Shown here piece after piece: positions 8,010-16,123 of a stretch of 45,855 bases of DNA. Position 1 is the stretch's first letter, and each line of letters opens with the position of its first letter. The translations under genes and the position numbers were made by a program. This stretch comes from Streptomyces sp. F001 (GTDB taxonomy: Bacteria; Actinomycetota; Actinomycetes; Streptomycetales; Streptomycetaceae). The stretch is from assembly GCF_004187715.1 (NCBI RefSeq), contig NZ_QZWF01000043.1, positions 1-45,855 on the forward strand, read 5' to 3'. A model generated the notes under the pieces. It was not told the DNA's origin and did not search any database. It saw only the letters and a program-made list of their open reading frames with translations.

Positions 8010-8366
8010 ATGCGATCAACCCGCACGAGGCGTCTCATTGCGATGTCCGCCAGCACGATCCTGATGGCTGGTGGCGCCGCGATCGGCGCATCGGGCGCGG
8101 CCTCGGCGGCCGTCCCGACCAGCTACGACCACAGCTACAGCGACTACAACGGCGACGATCATCACGGGTGGGACGACGACGACCACGACGATGATGACGA
8201 CGACAACGGCCACGGCGACTGGGACGATGACGACAACGGCCACGGCGACGATGACGACAACGGCCACGACAACGGGAACGGCCACGACAACGGCAACGGC
8301 CATGGCAACGGGAACGGCCATGGCAACGGGAACGGCCACGGCAACGGCCACGGCAACGGCCACTGA
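8010..8366 (+). CDS. Secreted Asp/His/Asn/Gly-repeat protein
   Basis: A 118-residue protein with a signal peptide (residues 1 to about 34, Arg-rich head, ending ASAA). The mature part is almost only Asp, His, Asn and Gly: first acidic DDDD/DDHDDDD runs, then NGHGN/NGHDNGN repeats to the C-terminus. The ribosome binding site is GGAAGG before the ATG. No enzyme motif is present; the alternating carboxylate and imidazole side chains suggest extracellular metal or cation binding, which is inference. A hairpin follows the stop. The codon periodicity confirms that the repeats are translated. Confidence 0.8.
   Translation: MRSTRTRRLIAMSASTILMAGGAAIGASGAASAAVPTSYDHSYSDYNGDDHHGWDDDDHDDDDDDNGHGDWDDDDNGHGDDDDNGHDNGNGHDNGNGHGNGNGHGNGNGHGNGHGNGH
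8160..8363 (+). repeat. Low-complexity coding repeat (GAC/AAC/GGC/CAC codons)
   Basis: Short degenerate units such as GGCAACGGGAACGGCCAT and GACGACGACAACGGCCAC repeat through the secreted protein gene. The units are in frame and differ by multiples of three, which indicates expansion or contraction under coding constraint. Confidence 0.8.
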
Positions 8367-8413
8367 CAGACACAGTGGACGCCACCGCTGACAGTGGCAG
8401 CTGTATCACCGCA

Positions 8414-8443
8414 ATGCGCGACTCCTCTCCGGGAGTCGCGCAT
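8414..8443 (+). terminator. Terminator hairpin after the repeat protein gene
   Basis: Arms ATGCGCGACTCC (8414-8425) and GGAGTCGCGCAT (8432-8443) pair perfectly around a 6-base loop, about 48 bases after the stop. No long T tract follows. Confidence 0.75.
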
Positions 8444-8677
8444 CGCGTTCGCCCTCCTGCACCCGGCCTCAGCAACCTCGCTCGGAGTGCGCCGGGCCTC
8501 AGCCGCGCCGGAAAGGAACGCCGGCAACAGCAGCGCCGCTGCACCGAGCGCCGATCGTGGGTCGCTCCGGCTCCGAGCCGCACAGCTCGCCGACCAGCAT
8601 TCCGGCGCGCGCGATCGGAGCGGAACTGGTCTGCTGGAAGTGCAGGGCTGCGGCCCCCGATCCGGGGAGAGATCCAT

Positions 8678-9703
8678 ATGAATACATATCGCGTCGCGCA
8701 GGTCGCGGCCCCTGGCGGGCCGTTCGAGATCGTTGAGCGTGAGGTGCCGCAGCCGGGTCCGGGCCAGGTACGGGTGGCTGTGGACGCCTGCGGGATCTGT
8801 CACAGCGATGCCGGCATGGTCGACGCCGCGTTTCCGGGCGTACGGTTTCCTCTGGTTCCCGGGCATGAGATCGCCGGGCGCATCGAAGAGCTCGGTGAGG
8901 GCGCGGAAAGCCGCGGCTGGCGCGCCGGCGAGCGGGTGGCGATAGGTTGGTTCGGCGGTAGCTGCGGCCACTGCACGCCCTGTCGGCAGGGCGACTTCAT
9001 CGTGTGCGTGAATCTGAAGGTTCCCGGATGGGCATACGACGGCGGTTTCGCCGAGGCGGTGATCGCACCGGTGGATGCCCTCGCCCGGATCCCCGACGCG
9101 CTGGCGCCCACGGATGCCGGGCCCTTCGCCTGCGCCGGTGTGACCATGTACAACGGACTGCGGCGCAGCTCCGGACAGCCGGGTGACCTGGTCGCTGTAC
9201 TCGGCCTCGGTGGTCTCGGTCACCTGGGGGTGCAGTACGCCGTAGCGATGGGCTTCGAGACCGTGGCCATCGCCCGCGGAGCTGCCAAAGCCGACTTCGC
9301 CAAGCAACTCGGCGCGCACCACTACATCGACAGCACTGCGGACACCCCCGTCGCGGACGCGTTGCAGTCCCTCGGTGGCGCCAAGGTCGTGCTGGCCACC
9401 GCCGGCAGCTCCGACGCGATCACGGCGACCGTCGACGGGTTGTCCCATCGCGGCGAACTGGTGGTCATCGGCGCGACCTTCGACCCGATGGGCATCAGCC
9501 CGGCCCAGCTGATCATGCAAGGCCTGATCGTGCGCGGTCATCCGTCCGGCACCGCGCAGGATGTGCAGGACACCATGGCATTCAGCGCCTTGAACGGGAT
9601 CCGCCCGATGACCGAGATCATGCCGCTGGACCAGGCCGATGAGGCCTACCAGAAGATGCTCTCCGGCGCCGCACGGTTCCGTATGGTGCTCACACCCCGC
9701 TGA
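8678..9703 (+). CDS. Zinc-dependent alcohol dehydrogenase
   Basis: A 341-residue medium-chain dehydrogenase. Catalytic zinc ligands are Cys41 in CGICHSD and His63 in GHE; the four structural-zinc cysteines are 96, 99, 102 and 110 (CGHCTPCRQGDFIVC). The Rossmann segment reads LGLGGLGHLG. The start is the ATG after GGGGAGAG; the open frame extends upstream but without another ribosome binding site. Family members oxidise primary alcohols or reduce aldehydes with NAD(P). It is preceded by about 230 bases without a gene and followed by a GPP34 gene 44 bases downstream. Substrate not predictable. Confidence 0.9.
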   Translation: MNTYRVAQVAAPGGPFEIVEREVPQPGPGQVRVAVDACGICHSDAGMVDAAFPGVRFPLVPGHEIAGRIEELGEGAESRGWRAGERVAIGWFGGSCGHCTPCRQGDFIVCVNLKVPGWAYDGGFAEAVIAPVDALARIPDALAPTDAGPFACAGVTMYNGLRRSSGQPGDLVAVLGLGGLGHLGVQYAVAMGFETVAIARGAAKADFAKQLGAHHYIDSTADTPVADALQSLGGAKVVLATAGSSDAITATVDGLSHRGELVVIGATFDPMGISPAQLIMQGLIVRGHPSGTAQDVQDTMAFSALNGIRPMTEIMPLDQADEAYQKMLSGAARFRMVLTPR

Positions 9704-9747
9704 AAACACCCCACTCATGTTCCAGCATCTCGAGGCGAAGCCGATCC

Positions 9748-10362
9748 ATGACCACATCACGGGACCTGATGATCATCGCCATCGACGTGGCGCCCCACCA
9801 CCCTGTGGAACAAGGTGACCTTTCGCTCGCTCTCGCAGGAGCCGAGGTGCTCGATCTCCTCGATGCCCAGGCCATCACCCTGGACGGCGAGTACATCGTG
9901 CCTGGCCACCGGCCGACCGCACCCGACTCCCTGCTGGATCAGGCCGCATCGTCACTGGTCCGCGAAGCGCCGTACGAGACGGTCGGCGACTGGCTGTGGC
10001 GCAGAGGTCGCGGTCTGTCCGCGGCGTATCTGGCGGCCCTTGAAGCGGAAGGACAGCTCCGTCGGCAACACCACCGCAGGAACCCCTTCCGGACCAGCAG
10101 TGTCGTGCCGACCGATGCACCGGACCACCGTGCGGCGGCACAACACTGGGCCTCGGACGAGCCCACCCTGGCCGCTCTGGCGGCCGCCATCGGGATTCAT
10201 CGCCGGGCCGGAGAGGACTCTGCCGACTTCCCGAGTGCGCACAACGGCGCTGTGGACACCGTGCTGGCCGCCGTGCACGACGCACTGATGCAACTGGAGG
10301 CCATACGGCAACGACGTGCTATCGAGCAGGCCGCGTTCGACAACATCTGGCGCGGCGAATGA
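9748..10362 (+). CDS. GOLPH3/VPS74 (GPP34) family protein
   Basis: A 204-residue protein with the actinobacterial GPP34 pattern: LSLALAGAEVLDLLDA, ITLDGEYIVPG, SSLVREAPYETVGDWLWRRGRGLSAAYLAALEAEGQL, and the helical C-terminal part with ASDEPTLAALAAAIGI. In eukaryotes the family binds PI4P at the Golgi. Bacterial members are common in Streptomyces and have no settled function; some sit near resistance or membrane genes. The ribosome binding site is weak (GAGGCG), and a later ATG at 9769 is a possible start. It is a stand-alone gene after the alcohol dehydrogenase. Confidence 0.85.
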   Translation: MTTSRDLMIIAIDVAPHHPVEQGDLSLALAGAEVLDLLDAQAITLDGEYIVPGHRPTAPDSLLDQAASSLVREAPYETVGDWLWRRGRGLSAAYLAALEAEGQLRRQHHRRNPFRTSSVVPTDAPDHRAAAQHWASDEPTLAALAAAIGIHRRAGEDSADFPSAHNGAVDTVLAAVHDALMQLEAIRQRRAIEQAAFDNIWRGE

Positions 10363-10401
10363 CGACCCTCGCTTGTCCCTGCCGGGACCGGGACGGATCT
10401 G

Positions 10402-10590
10402 TCAGGGCTCGGCGATGTCCTCGCGGAGGCCGTCGGAGAACTCCCACCAGGCAAGAGGGAGCCAGTCGCCGTTCACGAACCCGTCGACAGTTGCGCCACG
10501 GCCGCGGACGGTGACCGTGGTGCCGGGCGGGTACGAGGTGCCGGACAGGCCGAGCACAGGGACGAGCAAGGTTCCGAGCCGCTGTGCCAT
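10402..10590 (-). CDS. Small conserved hypothetical protein (62 aa)
   Basis: Reads MAQRLGTLLVPVLG, then GTTVTVRGRGATVDGFVNGDWLPLAWWEFSD and an acidic C-terminus. The beta-rich glycine pattern suggests a small barrel of SH3/KOW kind. The start is the ATG (or the adjoining GTG) with GGGAGG about 10 bases upstream; a longer frame lacks such a site. It points away from the zinc dehydrogenase at 10784 and shares the low-GC intergenic region with it. Function unknown. Confidence 0.6.
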   Translation of the reverse strand: MAQRLGTLLVPVLGLSGTSYPPGTTVTVRGRGATVDGFVNGDWLPLAWWEFSDGLREDIAEP

Positions 10591-10631
10591 CACGTGTCCC
10601 GACCTCCCTTCACGGGTCTCGGTGCGAAGCG

Positions 10632-10654
10632 CGATACGCAAAAAAACGATACGC
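10632..10654. promoter_or_regulatory. CGATACGC direct repeats flanking an A-tract
   Basis: CGATACGC occurs at 10632-10639 and again at 10647-10654, separated by seven A residues (15-bp period). It lies between the small minus-strand gene and the plus-strand zinc dehydrogenase, in unusually AT-rich DNA for this window. It could be an operator or part of a promoter; no regulator is adjacent. Confidence 0.4.
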
Positions 10655-10783
10655 GATGAGTCCTTCCGAGATTACCGGCTTGCCCCAGCCCGCGGGCAAG
10701 AGAACCATGAGGAGTAGGTCACACAAACGGGGGCGCTCCCGCGGGCAATCCGCGTGCACATCACCGGTCAGGAGATGGAAGAG

Positions 10784-11917
10784 ATGAAAGCCGTCGTCTA
10801 CAAAGGACCTTTCAGCGTCGCGATCGAAGATGTCGACAAGCCGACCCTCCAGCAACCGAACGACGTGATCGTAAAGATCACATCCACGGCGATCTGCGGC
10901 TCGGACCTGCACATGTACGAGGGACGTACGGCGGCAGAGCCCGGAATCGTGTTCGGCCACGAGAACATGGGAATCATCGAGGAATGCGGCCAGGGCGTCA
11001 CCTCCCTCAAGGAGGGCGACCGTGTGGTCATGCCCTTCAACGTCGCCTGCGGGTTCTGCAGGAACTGCGTCGAGGGATACACGGGTTTCTGTGAGACCGT
11101 CAACCCCGGTTTCTCGGGCGGGGCTTACGGCTATGTCGCCATGGGCCCGTGGAAGGGCGGTCAGGCGGAATATCTCCGCGTTCCATTCGCCGACTTCAAC
11201 TGTCTGAAGCTGCCGCCGGGAAACGAGCACGAGACCGACTTCATTCTGCTCGCCGACATCTTCCCCACCGGCTACCACGGTTGTGAACTCGCCCAGGTGC
11301 GCCCGGGCGAGAGCGTCTCGGTGTACGGCGGCGGACCGGTCGGGCTCATGGCCGCGTACTCGGCGCTGCTCCGCGGCGCGGCGAAGGTCTTCGTCGTCGA
11401 CCGGATCCCCGAGCGGCTCGACAAGGCTCGGGAGATCGGCGCCGTCCCGATCAACTTCGCGGAGGGCGACCCGGTGCAGCAGATCAAGGACCAGACGGAC
11501 GGGGCCGGCACCGACAAGGGCGTCGACGCCGTCGGCTACCAGGCGATGTCCAAGGACGTCGACCACGAGGAGCCCGCGACGGTCCTGAACTCGCTCGTCC
11601 AGACGGTTCGCCCCACGGGTGCCCTCGGTGTGCCGGGCCTGTACGTGCCGGCCGACCCCGGAGGCCCGGACGAGCAGGCCAAGAAGGGCATGCTCCTCGT
11701 GTCCATCGGCAAGCTCTTCGAGAAGGGCCTGCGGATGGGTACGGGCCAGTGCAACGTGAAGCGCTACAACCGGCACCTGCGCGACATGATCATCGAGGGC
11801 CGGGCGAAGCCGAGCTTCGTCGTCTCCCACGAGGTGTCGCTGGACCAGGCACCGGAGGCCTACGACAAGTTCGACAAGCGCGTCGAGGGCTACACCAAGG
11901 TCGTCCTGCATCCGTAG
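10784..11917 (+). CDS. Glutathione-independent formaldehyde dehydrogenase-like zinc dehydrogenase
   Basis: A 377-residue zinc alcohol dehydrogenase. CGSDLHMYEG gives the catalytic Cys38, GHE the His59 ligand, and CGFCRNCVEGYTGFC the structural-zinc cysteines 89, 92, 95 and 103. The segment FSGGAYGYVAMGPWKGGQAEYLRVP and the GGGPVG cofactor motif are typical of the formaldehyde dismutase/dehydrogenase branch with tightly bound NAD. The start is the ATG with AGGAG 10 bases upstream, not the upstream in-frame ATG. A formate dehydrogenase lies 2.3 kb downstream on the other strand, so formaldehyde-to-CO2 oxidation is possible but not proven. Confidence 0.88.
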   Translation: MKAVVYKGPFSVAIEDVDKPTLQQPNDVIVKITSTAICGSDLHMYEGRTAAEPGIVFGHENMGIIEECGQGVTSLKEGDRVVMPFNVACGFCRNCVEGYTGFCETVNPGFSGGAYGYVAMGPWKGGQAEYLRVPFADFNCLKLPPGNEHETDFILLADIFPTGYHGCELAQVRPGESVSVYGGGPVGLMAAYSALLRGAAKVFVVDRIPERLDKAREIGAVPINFAEGDPVQQIKDQTDGAGTDKGVDAVGYQAMSKDVDHEEPATVLNSLVQTVRPTGALGVPGLYVPADPGGPDEQAKKGMLLVSIGKLFEKGLRMGTGQCNVKRYNRHLRDMIIEGRAKPSFVVSHEVSLDQAPEAYDKFDKRVEGYTKVVLHP

Positions 11918-12090
11918 GGCGCCGTCCGCATGCGCTGGTGAGGACTCGACTAGCTCGTCGGAGACCGCCAGTGCGTGCTTCCGGGCCCTCACCGGGCCAT
12001 CCCGCCCCCGTCATGCCGTCGGAGCCGATCACCATGCGCTCCGGGCACGGCGGGGGCCTGCTGTGCCCTGGGAGGCGTGCAGGACCTGCG

Positions 12091-13599
12091 TCAGTCGACC
12101 GGCCACGTGTGGGCCGGGGCATTGAGGTGCATGTAGTCGATGTACTGCTGCGTCATCAGCCGCAGCGCCTCGTGGCGGCCGGTGTGGGTGGAGGCATCGA
12201 TGTGGTGGAACATCTCCTTCTGCCACACCGCTCCGTTACGGCCGGTGACGCACCGCTGGTCGATGATGCCGAGCAGCGGCTCTCGCCAGGCTTCGTCCAT
12301 GCCGGAGCGCTCCAGCCCCCGGTGCGCCAGCGGCAGCAGACGCCGCAGGACGAGTTCGGGCACCGGCACCTCGCCCATGCCGGGCCAGTACAGCCGTGCC
12401 TCGATGCCGTGCCGCGCCGCCGTGTGCAGGTTCTCCTCGGCGGCCGAGAAGGACATCCGTGACCAGACCGGCCGCTCCTCCTCGACCAGGGCGCGGGTGA
12501 GCCCGTAGTAGAAGGCGCCGTTGGCGAGGGTGTCGGCGACGGTCGGGCCGGCGGGCAGTACTCGGTTCTCCACCCTCACATGGGGTTTGTCGTGGGCGAC
12601 GGCGTAGACCGGACGGTTCCAGCGGTAGATGGTGCCGTTGTGCAGGGTGAGCTCGGCCAGTTCGGGGATGTCGCCGCGGTCCAGCGTCTCCGCGGGGTCC
12701 TGCTCGTCGCACAGGGGCAGCAGTGCCGGGAAGTAGCGCAGGTTCTCCTCGAAGAGGTCGAAGACGCTGGTGATCCATCGCTCTCCGAACCACACCCTGG
12801 GCCGCACTCCCTGCACCTTGATCTCCTGCGGACGGGTGTCGGTGGCCTGCTCGAACAGCGGGATGCGGGTTTCGTGCCACAGTTCCTTGCCGAACAGGAA
12901 CGGTGAGTTGGCGGCCAGCGCGACCTGGACCCCGGCGACCGCCTGCGCGGCGTTCCAGTAGTCGGCGAACTCCTCCGGGGAGACCTGGAGGTGGAACTGG
13001 GTGCTGGTGCACGCCGCCTCCGGAGTGATCGTGTCCGCGTAGGTGCGCAGCCGGTCGACACCGTCCACGTCGAGGCGCAGGTCCTCGCCCCGAGCCATGA
13101 AGATCTGGTCGTTGAGCAGTCGGTAGCGGGGGTTCTCCGACAGCGCCGCCTCGCCGACGTCCTCAGGCCGCAGTGTGGGAAGGATGCCGACCATGATCAG
13201 ATGTGCTCCGACCGACCTGGCGCGTTGCTCCGCGTGGTTCAGCGCGCCGCGGATCTCGGACTCCCAGTCGTCGGGGCCGCCCGCCGTCAGCCGGCGGGGC
13301 GGAATGTTGATCTCCAGGTTGAAGCGGCCCAGCTCGGTCGACCAGGCGGGATCCGCGATCGCCTCGAGCACATCGACGTTGCGCATCGTCGGCTCGGCCT
13401 CGTCGTCGACCAGGTTCAGCTCGATCTCCAGTCCCACCCGGGGCCGCCCGGACTCGAACCGTGACTCGCGCAGCATCTGCGCAAACGCGTCGAGGCACTC
13501 CTGCATCTTGATCCGGTACCGGCGGCGGTCCTCGCGGGTGAAGACCAACGCCGGGACGTCCCGTCCCATCGGCCCTCCCGGGTTCCCGTCCTCGGACAC
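12091..13599 (-). CDS. Glutamate-cysteine ligase family (GCS2-like) carboxylate-amine ligase
   Basis: A 502-residue protein with family signatures: VGLEIELNLVD (metal and ATP site), LGRFNLEINIPPR, ACTSTQFHLQVSPEEFADYWNAAQAV, LFGKELWHETRIPLFEQ, and VRVENRVLPAGPTVADTLANGAFYYGL. Enzymes of this family form gamma-glutamyl or other carboxylate-amine bonds with ATP. Streptomyces make mycothiol and ergothioneine rather than glutathione, so the product here is uncertain. The start is a GTG with GGAG eight bases upstream. It converges with the zinc dehydrogenase and stands alone. Confidence 0.85.
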   Translation of the reverse strand: MSEDGNPGGPMGRDVPALVFTREDRRRYRIKMQECLDAFAQMLRESRFESGRPRVGLEIELNLVDDEAEPTMRNVDVLEAIADPAWSTELGRFNLEINIPPRRLTAGGPDDWESEIRGALNHAEQRARSVGAHLIMVGILPTLRPEDVGEAALSENPRYRLLNDQIFMARGEDLRLDVDGVDRLRTYADTITPEAACTSTQFHLQVSPEEFADYWNAAQAVAGVQVALAANSPFLFGKELWHETRIPLFEQATDTRPQEIKVQGVRPRVWFGERWITSVFDLFEENLRYFPALLPLCDEQDPAETLDRGDIPELAELTLHNGTIYRWNRPVYAVAHDKPHVRVENRVLPAGPTVADTLANGAFYYGLTRALVEEERPVWSRMSFSAAEENLHTAARHGIEARLYWPGMGEVPVPELVLRRLLPLAHRGLERSGMDEAWREPLLGIIDQRCVTGRNGAVWQKEMFHHIDASTHTGRHEALRLMTQQYIDYMHLNAPAHTWPVD

Positions 13600-13719
13600 C
13601 TCTCAATCTCCAGCGTCGCACCACCGGGCGACCCGGACCAGGCGGACGAGGATCACTGCAGCGACAGGCGGCTCGTACCGGGCGCCGCCCGGGCCGCTGC
13701 GGCGGCACGCCGAGGTCAC

Positions 13720-14045
13720 TGCCGTGGTGACCCGCCGGCTGACCGGCAAGGACTGTGCGCGCCTGGAGCTGGAGCCCCGTCTCGACACGCACGACTGGCG
13801 GCTGTTCGCGACATCGGCCCAGCTGTCGTCCGCCCTCGCGGCTGGACGTGGTCGTCACGGACCGGCTGCACGGGCTGGTTCTGTCATTGCGGGCGGGGGA
13901 GCCCGCGCTTGCGGTCGACCCGGTCGCGGGCGGGGCGAAGGTGACCGCGCAGCGCGGGCCTGCGGCCGGCCCGCGCTGCGCGCGGTCGAACGACTCGACG
14001 CAGCAGGGCTGGACCGCTGGTGGGAGTGGTGTCTGAGCGGGGCGC
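13720..14045 (+). pseudogene. Polysaccharide pyruvyl transferase remnant
   Basis: Three frames join into one family match: first LELEPRLDTHDWRLFATSAQ, then after a shift RLDVVVTDRLHGLVLSLRAG and EPALAVDPVAGGAKVTAQ, then after another shift RACGRPALRAVERLDAAGL. The central TDRLHG and DPVAGG blocks are typical of the C-terminal half of polysaccharide pyruvyl transferase-like proteins. The N-terminal half and a start codon are absent and at least two frameshifts are needed, so the gene is dead. Confidence 0.7.
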
Positions 14046-14173
14046 GGGACCGCCCGGCGGACCCAGCAGCAGCTCCGGCAGGGCGACGTCGTACGGGACG
14101 GTACGGACGAGCTGCTTCAGGTCCTGGGGCCCTGCTCCGTCGGGTGGTCGGCCCCGCGGCTCCGCCCTGGTCG

Positions 14174-15337
14174 TCATCCGGCGACCGTGTAGGAACGCGC
14201 TCCCGTTCCGGCGAGACCGCCGCCGTCGACGATCAGGTACTCCGGGCGAACGGGGCGCCCGTCGAGCCAGCTCTCCAGGATCTCCCGGGTGCCGGCGGCA
14301 TAGCGGGCCTGCGCGGAGAGGGTCGTACCGGACACGTGCGGTGTCATCGCCTCGTACGGCATCGTGCGCCAGGGATGGTCGGGTGGCGGCGGCTGCGGAT
14401 ACCAGACGTCACCGGCGTACCCGGCCAGCTGACCACTGTTCAGTGCCCGCACCACGGCGTCGCGGTTGACGATCAGCGCACGTGCCGTGTTGACGATGTA
14501 CGAACCCCGCTTCATGGCCCCGATCAGTTCGTCGTCGAAGAGGTTCTGCGTCTGCGGGTGCAGGGGGGTGTGGATCGACAGCACGTCGACCGCGGGGGCC
14601 AGGGACCGGGCGTCGGGATGCCAGGTCAGCTCCAGCTCCTGCTCGACCTCCTGGGGCAGCCGGTGCACATCGCAGTAGTGCAGCGTGACGTCGAACGGCT
14701 TGAGGCGGCGCAGCACCGCCAGGCCGATACGGCCGGAGCCGAGGACACCGACGTCCATTCCTTCGAGGTCGTAGGCGCGCGAGACGCTGTCGGCGATGTT
14801 CCAGCCCTTCTTGGTGGTCACCCACTCGTGGGCGGGCAGGTAGTTGTGCACCAGGGTGAGGATCTGCATGACGGCGTGCTCGGACACGCTGATGCTGTTG
14901 CTGTAGGTCACCTCCGCCACGGTCAGGCCGTGGGCGATCGCACTCGGCAGGTCGACGTGGTCCGACCCGATCCCCGCGGTGATCGCCAGCTTGAGCTGGG
15001 GAGCGGCGGCGATTCGCTCGGGGGTCAGATAGGCGGGCCAGAAGGGCTGCGAGATCACCACGTCGGCGTCGGGCAACTCACGGTCCAGCGTGGAGTCCGC
15101 GCCCTCCTTGTCGGACGTGACGACGAACGTGTGGCCCCGCTCCTCCAGGAAGCGGCGCAGTCCCAGTTCGCCCGAGACACAGCCGAGAAGCTGTCCCGGG
15201 GTGAAATCGATGGCTTGCGGGGTGGGCGCGGTCTGACCCCCCGGGTAACCGGTGATGTCGGGAATCTCGTCGCGGGCGTAGTCAGGTGGATAACCGCCCA
15301 CCGGATCCGGATAGAGCACCGCAATAATCTTTGCCAT
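14174..15337 (-). CDS. fdh: NAD-dependent formate dehydrogenase
   Basis: A 387-residue D-2-hydroxyacid-dehydrogenase-fold enzyme with all formate dehydrogenase landmarks: the long N-terminal extension (YPDPVGGYPPDYARDEIP), ITAGIGSDHVDL, NYLPAHEW, the GSGRIG nucleotide motif at 200-205, Asp223 after the second strand (NAD rather than NADP), the catalytic arginine at 285 (NTARA), Gln315 and His334 (TPHVSGTT). It oxidises formate to CO2 and reduces NAD. The start is the ATG after GGAGG; the frame is open further upstream but without support. Single gene, cytoplasmic. Confidence 0.95.
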   Translation of the reverse strand: MAKIIAVLYPDPVGGYPPDYARDEIPDITGYPGGQTAPTPQAIDFTPGQLLGCVSGELGLRRFLEERGHTFVVTSDKEGADSTLDRELPDADVVISQPFWPAYLTPERIAAAPQLKLAITAGIGSDHVDLPSAIAHGLTVAEVTYSNSISVSEHAVMQILTLVHNYLPAHEWVTTKKGWNIADSVSRAYDLEGMDVGVLGSGRIGLAVLRRLKPFDVTLHYCDVHRLPQEVEQELELTWHPDARSLAPAVDVLSIHTPLHPQTQNLFDDELIGAMKRGSYIVNTARALIVNRDAVVRALNSGQLAGYAGDVWYPQPPPPDHPWRTMPYEAMTPHVSGTTLSAQARYAAGTREILESWLDGRPVRPEYLIVDGGGLAGTGARSYTVAG

Positions 15338-15506
15338 GGCCGTCCTCCATCGGTGGGGCCATTGCTGCGGTAAACCGGTCGGGCATGTAAACCGGTCGGC
15401 ACCGACGATCATGAATTTTAGTCGAGTGGAAGTAGGCGCTGCAAACCCCGCGGGCAGTGGCCTGCTGAGCTGATTCGGAGCGGCAACGCCGTTGACGTGC
15501 CGTGCA

Positions 15507-16037
15507 TCAGCTCTTGGTGAGGTAGTCGATGCGTCCGTCCTCCCACTGCGCCACGAGGGTGGGGCCTTGTCCGGCGATCCCTGCCTCCGCGGCCTCCGCC
15601 ACGAATACCTCGGCCCGGTACACCCTCTCCTCCTGTGCGGGCCCGACTTTGAGGTCATTGGTGTTGAGGCAGTCGAGCACGAGTTTCAGCTTCTTCTTCC
15701 CGGTGAGGCTCCCGTCGCAGATGTCGCCGTCCCGCCCGGCCGGGCTGCCGAGACTGACGAGTTCCCCCTTGTCGTCCACGGTGAGCGTGTAGAAGGAATT
15801 CTGGCTGGCGATCGTGTGATTGAACCAAGTCCCCTTCAGCACGACCTCAGGGCTCCTGGACGGCTGAGAACCCGACGCCCTCGGCGTCCCGGTCCGAGCC
15901 GGCGACGCCGTCCTGCTCTCGTCGGCCGGGGCCCCGTCCAGCCTGCCTCCTCCTTCCGTACAGCCCACCGCCATGACCGCGCCGGCCAGCACAAGGGCAG
16001 CCACGCCGCCACGCCGCTTACGGGTTCGGTTGTCCAT
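15507..16037 (-). CDS. Putative secreted lipoprotein
   Basis: A 176-residue protein with a lipoprotein signal: basic head MDNRTRKRRGG, hydrophobic core and a lipobox-like AVGC at about residue 26, followed by a Ser/Thr/Pro/Ala-rich linker to about residue 63. The remaining domain (VVLKGTWFNHTIASQNSFYTLTVDDKGELV...) is beta-rich, with a pair of cysteines at DICDG and VLDCLN. I do not recognise a family. The ribosome binding site is GAGAGG before the ATG. It lies between fdh and the permease, all on the minus strand. Confidence 0.75.
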   Translation of the reverse strand: MDNRTRKRRGGVAALVLAGAVMAVGCTEGGGRLDGAPADESRTASPARTGTPRASGSQPSRSPEVVLKGTWFNHTIASQNSFYTLTVDDKGELVSLGSPAGRDGDICDGSLTGKKKLKLVLDCLNTNDLKVGPAQEERVYRAEVFVAEAAEAGIAGQGPTLVAQWEDGRIDYLTKS

Positions 16038-16123
16038 GGCACCTCTCGATCGCTCTCACCCGGGATGGGGCTGTCTACCGGACTCCAACGACCGGCCCGA
16101 TCCACCGGACACGTCCTGACGGA

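Noticed and set aside
8160..8363. Regular repeats that resemble a CRISPR or satellite array
   Set aside because: The repeats are in frame within a secreted protein gene, are short and lack unique spacers.
13884..14177. Minus-strand frame starting with ATG overlapping the formate dehydrogenase stop
   Set aside because: The start overlap is suggestive (ATGA), but the translation has no recognisable family, turns Arg-rich after about 45 residues and crosses the pyruvyltransferase remnant. Left out for lack of support.
13175..15373. 732-codon plus-strand open frame antisense to the ligase and formate dehydrogenase genes
   Set aside because: Shadow of two strong minus-strand genes. Only short parts within 13720-14045 resemble a protein, as pyruvyltransferase debris.
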